Shown here piece by piece: positions 7,909 to 15,764 of a stretch of 49,782 nucleotides of DNA; positions within the stretch are counted from its first letter, which is position 1; each line of letters begins with the position of its first letter. The stretch comes from Planctomycetota bacterium (lineage in GTDB: Bacteria > Planctomycetota > PLA2 > JAEUHO01), in contig JANQJW010000086.1 in assembly GCA_028281445.1 (NCBI GenBank), positions 1 through 49,782 of the forward strand. The letters run 5' to 3'. The position numbers and the translations under genes are program-made. The notes beneath the pieces were generated by a model. The model had not been told where the DNA came from. It did not search any database and was given only the letters and a program-made list of their open reading frames with translations.

Positions 7909-8957
7909 GATTGAGTCTCCAAGGGAACCAGCTTGCCGATAGCGGAGCGAGAAGAGTCGATGCAGTCGAAGAGCCGGTCCACGGCTGCGCCGACGGCACC
8001 GTCGCCTTCCTCCACGTTGAGCCCGAGACTGCGTGCTTCGTCGGGGGAGATGACGACCCCATGCGTCGGGTACTCCTCAACGAGGTTGCGAGAGATGCGA
8101 GTCGCCAGGGGCACCCCGTAGATGGGCTCCAACAGGCGCTTCGCGTACTCCTGCGCTTCCTTCATCGACCGGGTGGCGCCACTCCAATGCACGGCGTCAA
8201 TCTTCTGGTAGATGGGCTCCAGGCTGCGCGCGACGAAATCCATGACCTGCGGAAGCATCGTGCGTGTGTCGTAGCCGATCTCCAGCGCCTTGAAGAAGTT
8301 GTCGGTGAGGTTCACCGTGTCGAGTGAGAAGTCGCGCAAGTGCTGGAGGCTATGCACCTCGTCCAGAGCCGCCTCGAACGTGTGCGTACCCGGATCCCAC
8401 CGCTGCACGTCTAGCGGCCCGAGTTCAGCGTGAGCACCCATGATGATGCGGTGCGCGCCGATGGTCAGGAGAGTTGCCGCGCTCATGGCGCGAGCCGGGA
8501 CCACAGCGGTGTACTTGCCGAACATGGCTCGCGCCCACAGCGACAGGCGGTACGCGGCGTTGGCTACGCCACCGGATGAGTGGATCACCAGGGCAGGTTC
8601 GCGCTTGCAGGCGAGGTCGCGGCGGTTCTTGCGAACCAGCTTCACGACCGAACTGTAGATACCGCCGAGGAGCGAACTGTCGCGGTCGGCCTGTACGAGG
8701 AGGATCACCGGCTGGTTAAGCGCCTCTTCGAGGTCCCGTACCGCGTTCGACAACTCCTCTGGGAGAACCCTCTTCTTGGGGTGGAGGGACGCCGCATACA
8801 CCGTGGGAACAGAGGGCTCCTTTTTCGCCGTCTTCCTTTTGGTCGTAGCCCTCTTGGCCGCAGACTTCTTGGCCGCAGACTTCTTGCGGGCCGATGCACC
8901 ATCTGCGGCCGAGTCAGGCGTCTCGGGGCTGCTAGTCTTCCGGAGTGTCATGCCCAT
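7905..8957 (-). CDS. SDH-type ClpP-fold serine proteinase with Lys/Ala-rich tail (transposon passenger)
   Basis: A protein of about 350 residues. The first 50 form a histone-H1-like tail of KSAAKK-type repeats. The remainder resembles the serine dehydrogenase proteinase family (SDH, ClpP/crotonase fold, related to SppA). Visible motifs are IHSSGG (126-130, oxyanion-loop position), PARAMSAATLL with the probable nucleophile Ser159, and HAELGPLDVQ (176-185). No membrane segment or signal peptide is present, so it should act in the cytoplasm. No Shine-Dalgarno site is seen. TATCGT lies just upstream, so either ATG (8957 or 8951) may start a leaderless message. It is coupled to the 45-residue basic protein. 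Confidence 0.78.
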   Translation of the reverse strand: MGMTLRKTSSPETPDSAADGASARKKSAAKKSAAKRATTKRKTAKKEPSVPTVYAASLHPKKRVLPEELSNAVRDLEEALNQPVILLVQADRDSSLLGGIYSSVVKLVRKNRRDLACKREPALVIHSSGGVANAAYRLSLWARAMFGKYTAVVPARAMSAATLLTIGAHRIIMGAHAELGPLDVQRWDPGTHTFEAALDEVHSLQHLRDFSLDTVNLTDNFFKALEIGYDTRTMLPQVMDFVARSLEPIYQKIDAVHWSGATRSMKEAQEYAKRLLEPIYGVPLATRISRNLVEEYPTHGVVISPDEARSLGLNVEEGDGAVGAAVDRLFDCIDSSRSAIGKLVPLETQS

Positions 8958-9051
8958 CGAACGATACCACAGGTGGAGGCCGTCGCGCTTCTGAGCTGGC
9001 AGTGAGCGGCCCGCAAGGCCCCATTAGTTGCCCGATCAGCCCTCTGGGCCC

Positions 9052-9309
9052 TCACCGCGTCCTGGTCCTCGTCTTAGCGGCCTTCTTCTTCGCCTTGGCC
9101 TTCTTCTTGGCAGCGGTCTTCTTCTTCGCCTTGGCCTTCTTCCAGCGCGCCTGGGCGGCCTTGCGGGCGATCTGCGAGCGCCGAGCAGCCGACAGAGCCT
9201 TCGCACGGGCAGGTCCGCCCTTCTCCCCGCCCTTCTGACCCTGTTTCCGAAGGAACTGCGTGATGATGTCGTGCGCAGCTTGGTTCTCGTCCTGCTCGTC
9301 GTCAGCCAT
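9052..9309 (-). CDS. 85-residue Lys/Ala-rich protein with an ARKAAQARW motif
   Basis: An acidic helix at the N-terminus (MADDEQDENQAAHDIITQFL) is followed by a middle motif ARAKALSAARRSQIARKAAQARW. This pattern is often seen in small plasmid- or phage-encoded proteins (from memory). The tail is almost pure Lys/Ala/Arg (KKAKAKKKTAAKKKAK). It is presumably a nucleic-acid-binding protein. TACGCT ends 7 nt before the ATG, and TAGACC lies 17 bp further upstream, which would give a leaderless transcript. It reads toward the protease gene with a 94-bp gap. Confidence 0.65.
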   Translation of the reverse strand: MADDEQDENQAAHDIITQFLRKQGQKGGEKGGPARAKALSAARRSQIARKAAQARWKKAKAKKKTAAKKKAKAKKKAAKTRTRTR

Positions 9310-9433
9310 GGTGACGAGCGTAGCACGGATGCTTGAGCGGGTCTAGGAGACGCGCGGGCTCCGGGACGGCGGCATGTCCCCCCGTGCGGGGACCATAGAG
9401 GGCGTAGCTAGCTGTCCCTCAAGGAGCCGTCCG

Positions 9434-9661
9434 ATGTCCCAGAACCCCGACACTCCCGACACCCCGGAATCCGCATCCGCCGAACCGGCCGTAACCCAGA
9501 TGTGGGTAACAGAGACCTGGGACACGATCCTGGAGAACTGCAAGAGCGACCCGAACCTGGGGCTTCTTCAGCTAGCCAAGCGCATGAAGGCCACCGAAGA
9601 GCGGTACGAGTTGGAACTGAGGAAGCTGCGTGCACGCCGTTCAGTGCCGCGGCTGCTGTAG
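9434..9661 (+). CDS. 75-residue protein of unknown function (transposon passenger)
   Basis: The start at 9434 is preceded by AAGGAG at a good distance. The protein opens with an acidic, Thr/Pro-rich stretch (MSQNPDTPDTPESASAEPA), then two predicted helices (WDTILENCKSDPNLGLLQLAKR and EERYELELRKLRARR). The second is strongly charged and coiled-coil-like. No family is recognised. It reads outward toward the right end of the element and is followed by a strong hairpin terminator. Confidence 0.6.
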   Translation: MSQNPDTPDTPESASAEPAVTQMWVTETWDTILENCKSDPNLGLLQLAKRMKATEERYELELRKLRARRSVPRLL

Positions 9662-9677
9662 ACCGCCGTACGAGGCC

Positions 9678-9709
9678 AAAAAAAGGGCGGCCTCCTAGGA
9701 AGGCCGCCC
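9678..9709 (-). terminator. strong hairpin terminator at the transposon right end
   Basis: GGGCGGCCT (9685-9693) and AGGCCGCCC (9701-9709) form a 9-bp stem with a 7-nt loop. On the minus strand the stem is followed by seven U, a textbook terminator that would stop transcription coming from the tRNA genes into the element. On the plus strand it is followed only by TCTT, so it may also weakly end the 75-residue gene. Confidence 0.8.
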
Positions 9710-9827
9710 TCTTACGATGACTAAGACGATGAGGCTGGTGTCACGCTGCATGACGAGTGCGGCCGAAGCCCGCTCCAGTCACACCCATGGGGTGACGCGC
9801 CGAGGCTAGGAGAGCTAACGGCCCTAG

Positions 9828-9853
9828 TCAAACTGAGCCACAACCCAACTTTG
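9828..9853 (-). repeat. transposon right end: inverted repeat IRR plus 8-bp target duplication
   Basis: IRR occupies 9828-9845 and ends in CACAACC, the inverse of GGTTGTG. CAACTTTG at 9846-9853 is the second copy of the target duplication. The duplication ends 5 bp from the encoded CCA of tRNA-Tyr, so the insertion hit the spacer just behind the tRNA gene and did not damage it. Confidence 0.88.
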
Positions 9854-9858
9854 GCGAG

Positions 9859-9949
9859 TGGTGGCAGCGGAGGGAGTCGAACCCCCGCGGCGACGTACGT
9901 ACGCAACGGATCTACAGTCCGTTCCCGGCCCCTACGGGTCTACGCTGCC
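9859..9949 (-). tRNA. tRNA-Tyr (anticodon GTA)
   Basis: Read on the minus strand, the acceptor arm GGCAGCG pairs with CGCTGCC, followed by discriminator A and an encoded CCA (9861-9859). The anticodon arm ACGGACTGTAGATCCGT carries GTA in the loop. The variable arm is long, as expected for bacterial tRNA-Tyr, and the T arm contains GGTTCGACTCC. All arms fold. Confidence 0.93.
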
Positions 9950-10052
9950 GGAAGTGTGGCGGAGGGCGGAGGTAACGATCCTCATGCCGCCGAGCGGCAC
10001 GCATCGGGTAGCAGCCGAGCCGCGGGCCATCCCACGTTCACCCTCCATGGAG

Positions 10053-10137
10053 CGGCGGGAGGAGGAGTCGAACCCCTGACCTTGCGGCCCACGCGGTTTT
10101 CGAGACCGGTCCCCGTCCATCACGAGGGTCACCCGCC
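10053..10137 (-). tRNA. tRNA-Ser (anticodon CGA)
   Basis: Minus-strand acceptor GGCGGG pairs with CCCGCC. The anticodon loop CTCGAAA carries CGA (reads UCG), closed by four good pairs and one C-C mismatch at the base of the stem. A long variable arm (around GGGCCGCAAGG) and a T arm with GGTTCGACTCC make it a class II tRNA. CCA is not encoded directly after the discriminator. It lies about 100 bp upstream of tRNA-Tyr on the same strand and is likely co-transcribed with it. Confidence 0.87.
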
Positions 10138-10144
10138 GAGTGCG

Positions 10145-10237
10145 TTAGCGGCAGGGACTCGATGAGCGCAGATAGACCTCGCCCGGCAGCGGGACGCGGG
10201 TCTTGCGACGGCGGACAGTGAAGGTCGTGCGCTCCAT
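10145..10237 (-). CDS. possible 30-residue basic peptide upstream of tRNA-Ser
   Basis: A short frame from the ATG at 10237, starting MERTTFTVRRRKTRVPLPGE, with GC-rich third positions over most of its length. It ends 8 bp before the tRNA-Ser 5' end. It has no clear ribosome site, and the region may simply be leader DNA of the tRNA operon. The call is weak. Confidence 0.25.
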   Translation of the reverse strand: MERTTFTVRRRKTRVPLPGEVYLRSSSPCR

Positions 10238-10273
10238 GCGTGGGTAGACGCATGTGCGACTGCGCGTGTTCCG

Positions 10274-12832
10274 TTAGTTGCCCAGTCCGTCTCCAGCGAC
10301 AGCGCCCGGAACCACGAGTTCGTTCGCCTCGGCGGTCGGTGCACTGCCGCCGCGCCACCACGCGAGCAGGCCCGTATCGGTCACGCCGCCGACGTCACCC
10401 TGGGCGGTCGACGTGAGCAGGTCGGCAATGCCGTCGCCGGTGATGTCGCAGCAGACGGGTGCGGTGCCGAAGTCGGAGAAGAAGTCGTTCGCGACGGGAA
10501 TCGCCCGGCGGAGCTGCACAGGAAGCGGCGTGCCCGTAAGCGCCGCCGTGCCGCGCCACCAGTACATCGCACCGGCGTTGCCGACGGCCGCAAGGTCCTT
10601 CAGCGGCGCCGGTGTGAGCACGTCGAGGACACCGTCTGCGTCCACGTCGCAGCAGTACACGAACTGCCCGACGCGGTCATCAAGCACCAGCGTCGGCGCC
10701 TGCAGCGTGGCGGTCGGCGTCGGCGCTCCGGTAAGACCGACGCCGCCGTGCCAGAGCAGGATCGCACCGGCCTGGGCCGTGCCGCTGATGTCGATGTCCT
10801 CGCTCGAGGCAAGCACGTCGGCGATCCCGTCTCCGGTGACGTCGCAGCACATCAGGACGCCATCTCCGGTCAGCTCGTCGTTCGCGATCGCGGCGGGACG
10901 CGTGAGGCTGGCCGTGGGCGTGTCGATGTTGCCCGTCAGACCTGCGCCTCCGGCGTAGACGTATGCGCCACCGGTGTTCTGGGTGGAGCCCGCGTCCACA
11001 TCCTTCGTGCCGACGACGACGTCGGGAACCGTATCGCCGGTGACGTCACAGCAGATGAGCCGGTCGAACCCTCCGAGGTGATCTCCCGTCAGGGCACCGG
11101 CGCGCGTGAGGCGCGCGCGCGGTGTTGCAATCCCGGTGAGCCCCGGCCCGCCGGCCCAGACGAATACCGCCCCTTCGTCGACTACGGTCCCGTCGTACAG
11201 GCGCGCCGTGAGGATCAGGTCGTTGATGCTGTCGCCGGTGACGTCGCAGCACGCGATGGTCTCGGACAGCCGATCCCCTGCCGTCGGCGTCGGGATGCGC
11301 AGCGTGGCCGTCGGCGCCGGCGTGCCCGAGAGCGTGCCACCGGCCCACACGTTCAGCTCGCCGGCGTCCGCCACCGTGGTGTCGCAGAACTCGTTGTAGA
11401 CGAGGATGTCGAGGCGGCTGTCGCCCGTGACCTCGCAGCAGCGGAAGAGCCCCATCACGTCATTGGCCGCCGGCGTCGCTCGTCGAAGCGTCGCCGTCGG
11501 GGGCGGCGTGCCGCCGAGGCCCGGCCCGCCGGCCCAGACCAGGACGCCCCCCGCGTCGATTGCACCGGGGAAGTCGATGCTCTGCGAGCCGGCCACGATG
11601 TCCAGGACGCCGCTCGCCGTCACGTCGCAGCAGCGGATGCTCTGATTGCCGATCTGATCGTTCGCCGACGTCCCGGCCAACGTCGCGACCGGTGCGGGCG
11701 TTCCGGTGAGGCCTGCGCCGCCTGCCCACACGAGAACGGCACCCGCGTCGATGAGGCCCGGCTGATCGATGGACGACGAGACCGCGAGAATGTCGCGCCG
11801 CCCGTCGCCGGTGACGTCGCAGCAGAAGAGGCCGCTCGACGTGAGCCGATCGTTGGCAACCGGGGCAGCGCGTCGCAGGGTCGCGGTCGGCGGCTGCGCC
11901 CCTGTGAGGCCGGGCCCGCCGGTCCACACGTACACCGCACCGGCGTCGGTGACGCCCAGGTCCACGACATCGGACCACACGACGACGTCGCGCGTCCCGT
12001 CGCCCGTCACGTCACAACAGCGCAGCCCGCCGGACCCGAGCTCATCATCGGCAGAGGCGCCGGGCACGGTGAGGGTCGCGCCGGGCGAAACCAGGCCTGC
12101 GATCCCGCTCCCGCCGAAGAACACGTAAACCGCGCCTGCGTCTGTGGCCGCAGTGTCGGCGCGCGGCGCGGATGCGACGACGTCGTCGATCCCATCGCCG
12201 TTCACGTCACAGCACTCGAACGTGTCCTGGAAGGGCGGCCCGGCGAGCATGGCTCCGACGGCGGGCGCCGGCACGCGCAGGGTAGCGATCGGGCTCCCGG
12301 ACGGTGTCGTGGCGCCGGCGAACACGTACAGCGCACCCGCGTCGGCGACGCCGATGTCAGCCGCGGATGCGCGCGCGACGACGTCCATCACGCCGTCCCC
12401 GGTCACGTCGCAGCAAACGAACGGACGGCCGCCGCGGAAACCCGTGTTGATCTGCGGGTACACGGAAAAGAACGTGACGTTCCCGTTCGTGTCCGACGCG
12501 CGGAAGATCAGCCGCGGGTCGAAGGAGTCCAGCACGATCGGCGTCCAGCGAAACGTGCCGGTCGCTGTCCCGACGCCGGCGACGCGCGCGAAGATGGCGC
12601 CCGGCGGTGCGTTGACGAGCGATAGCGTGACCGGATCCCCGTCGGGATCCGTCGCCGTGACCTGGAACGCCATCTCGAAGAGACGCTCGAAGATCGCACT
12701 CGGGGAGAGCGTGGTGCTGATCGTCGGCGGGGTGCCGGTAGCGCCCGGTGTGCCGTCGCCGGAGCCGCAGCCGAAGGTCCAAGGCACGAGGGCGGAGATT
12801 GCGATCAGTAGAAGTGCGTGAAGTCGATGCAT
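10274..12832 (-). CDS. exported FG-GAP repeat protein with eleven Cys-Cys repeats
   Basis: An 852-residue protein starting at 12832 with GGGGAG upstream. A signal peptide ends near TFGC (possible lipoprotein, Cys22, lipobox not ideal). It is followed by a cadherin/He_PIG-like Ig domain (about 40-125, with ATDPDGDPVTLSL). Then come eleven FG-GAP-type units of roughly 60-70 residues, each built around CCDVTGDG: a Cys-Cys pair followed by an Asp-rich calcium loop. Most units also have a GALYVFAGG-like strand. Such units build beta-propellers like integrin alpha heads, so an extracellular calcium-binding or adhesive role is likely. The invariant vicinal cysteine pair is not a normal feature of FG-GAP repeats. 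It stands alone downstream of the BatA operon. Confidence 0.85.
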   Translation of the reverse strand: MHRLHALLLIAISALVPWTFGCGSGDGTPGATGTPPTISTTLSPSAIFERLFEMAFQVTATDPDGDPVTLSLVNAPPGAIFARVAGVGTATGTFRWTPIVLDSFDPRLIFRASDTNGNVTFFSVYPQINTGFRGGRPFVCCDVTGDGVMDVVARASAADIGVADAGALYVFAGATTPSGSPIATLRVPAPAVGAMLAGPPFQDTFECCDVNGDGIDDVVASAPRADTAATDAGAVYVFFGGSGIAGLVSPGATLTVPGASADDELGSGGLRCCDVTGDGTRDVVVWSDVVDLGVTDAGAVYVWTGGPGLTGAQPPTATLRRAAPVANDRLTSSGLFCCDVTGDGRRDILAVSSSIDQPGLIDAGAVLVWAGGAGLTGTPAPVATLAGTSANDQIGNQSIRCCDVTASGVLDIVAGSQSIDFPGAIDAGGVLVWAGGPGLGGTPPPTATLRRATPAANDVMGLFRCCEVTGDSRLDILVYNEFCDTTVADAGELNVWAGGTLSGTPAPTATLRIPTPTAGDRLSETIACCDVTGDSINDLILTARLYDGTVVDEGAVFVWAGGPGLTGIATPRARLTRAGALTGDHLGGFDRLICCDVTGDTVPDVVVGTKDVDAGSTQNTGGAYVYAGGAGLTGNIDTPTASLTRPAAIANDELTGDGVLMCCDVTGDGIADVLASSEDIDISGTAQAGAILLWHGGVGLTGAPTPTATLQAPTLVLDDRVGQFVYCCDVDADGVLDVLTPAPLKDLAAVGNAGAMYWWRGTAALTGTPLPVQLRRAIPVANDFFSDFGTAPVCCDITGDGIADLLTSTAQGDVGGVTDTGLLAWWRGGSAPTAEANELVVPGAVAGDGLGN

Positions 12833-12924
12833 GTGGTGCTCCCCCCGACGACCACCACCTTCGCTTGCCCTGCCCCCACTTCTTGTCCATGCAAACGCGC
12901 CGTGGCGTCAAGTGGCGGCCGTTT

Positions 12925-14883
12925 TCAGCGCTTTGGCTTACGGCGATGAAACGTCAGTGCGAGGTCGAGGAGCAAGAGCAGCAACGCCGCCGCGATCAGA
13001 CCGCGACGCCATGCGGTGCCGGTCTCGGTGTGCACGACACCGTCGCCGGGCGCCTGTCCGGCGGGGCGCGCGGGAACGATCGTGCGTTCGGCATCCCCGT
13101 CGAACAGGCCGGTGTGTCCGGTCCAGCCGTTGTCGCCTTCGCCGGTCGTGATCGCGCAGCGACCCGACGCGCCCGGCGGCACGTGCCACGCCACCACACC
13201 GGGATCGATGCGCGCGGAACGCTGTCCGCGCCACTGCGGCCGCAAGACCGCATCGGCTACCGGGCCCTCCCACGCAACGTTCGCGTCGGGTCCTCCGGGC
13301 AGGGACGTCAGCGGCCGCAACACGTCACCGGAGTGATAGAAGGGTTTGAGTGGCGCGACCGGCGCGACGGCAAGCCGCAGGATCGCGTTGCGCAGGAAGC
13401 GTGGCCACGCCGCCTGCGCGGGCAACGCGGAGCCCTGCGGGTCGAGGCCCATCACGACATAGCGCACGCCGTCGCGCTCCCCTTCCGCAATGACCGGCAG
13501 CCCCTCGGCGAAGGCGAGCGACCGCATGCCGGGCCCCCGCACGGCCTGGCCTTGCACGACGAACGCGCGACGGAAGTCGAGATCCCGCATCAGCGGGTGG
13601 TTGGCTTCGGTGCGCCAGATGAGGGGCGACTTGACCGCGCGACTCGTCTCGAACGGCAGGCGTCCGGCGAGCGGTCCGATGAAGACATAGGCGCCCGGAC
13701 GCAGCGTTCCGGCCGGCACCGCAACGCCGTCGACGATGGTGACATCGCGCGCCGCGGCTTTCGCGAAGTTCCTGGCGGAAACGAACCCACTGCGCTCCTC
13801 GTCGAGCGATCCCTCGGCCGCGAGCGCGGCGAGGACTGCACTCGTGTACGGACGCACCGCGCCGCCGTGCACGACGAGGACCGACGGGCGCGGCAGCGGG
13901 GAGAGCCAGGCATCGACGCGATCGTCCGCGGGGAAGCGGTCGTTGCCCGGCAACGAGCAGGTCAGCCAGGTGCCCTCCCGCGGTGCGGGTACCTGGAGCT
14001 CGACATCGATGGCGGGTCCCGGCTCGAGCTGCGCGGTTTTCTCGTCGACGACCTCGTCACCGATCTGGATGCGCAGCGTGCGTTCGCGCTTCGTGGCGGC
14101 GTCGTTGCGCACCGCGAGGCGAACCCGGTACGCCGGTTCGTCTCGCAGGCGTTCGACGACGAAGCCGACGATGCCCTGGTTCTCGCGCGTCGTCCCCATG
14201 CCCTGGACGGTGAGTCGAACGCCGGCCGGCAGCTCCCGCGGCGCCGCGAACGCGCGCGACGTCAGCAGGACGATCTCCGCCTTCTCGCTGCGCGCCGCGG
14301 CGTCGAGCGCCATGCCGAGCGCGGCGCCGAGGTCGGTCGAAGACGGCGCGGGCGCGGGGAGTTGCCCCAGGGTCCGCAGGGCGAGCGCACGGTCCTTGGT
14401 CGGTGCGAGGAGCAGGCGCGGCGTGGCCTCGGCGAGGAACACGCTGACAGGCACCTCGAGACGCTCGCCGCGCTCGCCCGTGCGGTCGATCGACCGCACC
14501 CAGTCCTGCGCCAGCGCGAGGCCGCGTCCCAGACGTAGCACACCGGCCTCTTCGCGGGCGGCGGTGGTTACATCCGCGTCGATGACGAGGAACACATCCG
14601 CGTGCACGCGGTGGGCTTCGACGGGGCGCAGGCCGCCAAGGGCAAACACGGCGGCAGCGAGCCCGAGCAGGCGTGCGAACAGCGCCGTGGCGTCGCGGAG
14701 CCGCTTGAAGCGCGCCTCGCGCCGCACGGGCCCGCGGCTCTCCGCAAGAAGCGGCACAAAGGGAACGAGCACTCGCTTGCGGCGGCGGAAGTAGAGGTGC
14801 AAGAGCGTGATCGGCAGCGCCGCCGCCAGGCCCCACAGAGCCAGCGGCGCACCGAGCTCGAACTGAAGCCCGACCATCGTCAT
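12925..14883 (-). CDS. BatA-like aerotolerance-domain membrane protein
   Basis: 652 residues from the ATG at 14883, which overlaps the DUF58 stop (ATGA). The N-terminus has the BatA signature: a membrane helix (APLALWGLAAALPITLLHLYF), then RRRKRVLVPFVPLL and a second helix. A von Willebrand A-like domain follows, but the metal site is degenerate (VIDADVTTAA in place of DxSxS). The second half contains a class-I-amidotransferase-like fold region (SVLVVHGGAVRPY, VFIGPLAGRLPFE), and the C-terminus is a final membrane helix with a basic tail. Proteins of this type act with MoxR ATPases and DUF58 proteins in envelope or stress functions. It is the last gene of a four-gene operon. Confidence 0.82.
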   Translation of the reverse strand: MTMVGLQFELGAPLALWGLAAALPITLLHLYFRRRKRVLVPFVPLLAESRGPVRREARFKRLRDATALFARLLGLAAAVFALGGLRPVEAHRVHADVFLVIDADVTTAAREEAGVLRLGRGLALAQDWVRSIDRTGERGERLEVPVSVFLAEATPRLLLAPTKDRALALRTLGQLPAPAPSSTDLGAALGMALDAAARSEKAEIVLLTSRAFAAPRELPAGVRLTVQGMGTTRENQGIVGFVVERLRDEPAYRVRLAVRNDAATKRERTLRIQIGDEVVDEKTAQLEPGPAIDVELQVPAPREGTWLTCSLPGNDRFPADDRVDAWLSPLPRPSVLVVHGGAVRPYTSAVLAALAAEGSLDEERSGFVSARNFAKAAARDVTIVDGVAVPAGTLRPGAYVFIGPLAGRLPFETSRAVKSPLIWRTEANHPLMRDLDFRRAFVVQGQAVRGPGMRSLAFAEGLPVIAEGERDGVRYVVMGLDPQGSALPAQAAWPRFLRNAILRLAVAPVAPLKPFYHSGDVLRPLTSLPGGPDANVAWEGPVADAVLRPQWRGQRSARIDPGVVAWHVPPGASGRCAITTGEGDNGWTGHTGLFDGDAERTIVPARPAGQAPGDGVVHTETGTAWRRGLIAAALLLLLLDLALTFHRRKPKR

Positions 14884-15764
14884 CGGGCGCCCACCGCGAT
14901 CGCGGTTCCGAGCATGGCCGAGAGCGCGTCCCACAGCGACGTCGAGACTTCGACGCGCTGATACATCACTTCGCGCGTGACGCACCAACGCTCAAGCGAC
15001 TCCGCGCGGCGATGCCAGGTCTGGCGCAGGCTCTGCAGGAACGCCGGCGTTACGTCGACCTTGACCTCGGCGCCCGTCTCACGGTCGACGGCGAGCAGCG
15101 AATCACCCTCGGTCAGCTCGACGTCCGCCACGTCGAGAACGTGAATTGCCAGCACCTCCATGCCCTGCGAGCGCAGCGCCGCGAGCGCGGCGACGGCGTT
15201 CTCGGGATCGTAGAAGTCCGAGAGCACCACGGCCGTACCGCGGCGCTTGACGACGCTGAGCACCTTGGTGATGTCGTTGCCGTGAGCCGTCGTGCCTTCA
15301 TCGGGCTCGCGGGCGAGGGCTTCCACCAACGCGCCGGCACGCGCGCGTCCCCGATGGATCGTCACCGGCAAGGACGGAGAAACAGGCAGCCAGGCCAGGC
15401 GCACGCGATCGAGATGCGCCAGCGCGATATAGCCCAGCGCGGCAGCGATGCGGCGCGCCTTGAGGGACTTGGCCCCCGTCATGCTCAGGCTGCGGTCGAC
15501 GCACAGCAAGAGGTCGAGGTTCTCCTCGGCCTCGAAGCGCTTGACGACCATGTCGCCGAGGCGCGCGTAGACGTTCCAGTCGACGTATCGCAGGTCGTCG
15601 CCTGGAACGTAGTCCCGGTGATCCTGGAAGAGGACACCGCTGCCTGCCCGCGCACTGCGGCGATCCCCCATCTGCTCGGACACAGCGCGCCGGCGCCGAC
15701 GAATGCGGAGGCGATCGAGGCGCTTGAGCTCCTCGGGCGTGAAGAGGGCGGCCGCTCCGTTCAC
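14880..15764 (-). CDS. DUF58 protein with von Willebrand A-like domain
   Basis: A 294-residue cytoplasmic protein. The DUF58 core motif YVPGDDLRYVDWNVYARLG lies near residues 52-70, and the following VWA-type strand has an intact metal-ion site DRSLSM. DUF58 proteins usually work with a MoxR-type AAA+ ATPase and BatA-like membrane proteins; no MoxR gene lies in this window. The start overlaps the preceding gene's stop by 4 nt and its stop overlaps the BatA start, so the operon is translationally coupled throughout. Confidence 0.9.
   Translation of the reverse strand: MNGAAALFTPEELKRLDRLRIRRRRRAVSEQMGDRRSARAGSGVLFQDHRDYVPGDDLRYVDWNVYARLGDMVVKRFEAEENLDLLLCVDRSLSMTGAKSLKARRIAAALGYIALAHLDRVRLAWLPVSPSLPVTIHRGRARAGALVEALAREPDEGTTAHGNDITKVLSVVKRRGTAVVLSDFYDPENAVAALAALRSQGMEVLAIHVLDVADVELTEGDSLLAVDRETGAEVKVDVTPAFLQSLRQTWHRRAESLERWCVTREVMYQRVEVSTSLWDALSAMLGTAIAVGAR

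Larger units (their letters stand above)
5393..9845. mobile_element. 4.45-kb IS1-family transposon carrying passenger genes
   Basis: The ends read GGTAGTGGCTCAGTTTGA (left, 5393-5410) and GGTTGTGGCTCAGTTTGA (right, read inward on the minus strand, 9845-9828), matching at 17 of 18. Both begin GGnnnTG, the terminal signature of the IS1 family. They are flanked by the direct repeat CAACTTTG (5385-5392 and 9846-9853), an 8-bp target duplication in the usual IS1 range. The element encodes one IS1-type transposase without a frameshift, plus eight other small or medium genes. Ordinary IS1 elements are under about 1.2 kb; larger members with a single ORF exist (the ISMhu11 group, from memory). Both ends and the duplication are intact, which suggests a fairly recent insertion. 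Confidence 0.9.

Noticed and set aside
10748..12625. 625-codon plus-strand frame opposite the FG-GAP gene
   Set aside because: It reads the FG-GAP repeats backward; its apparent repeats come from the repeats on the other strand.
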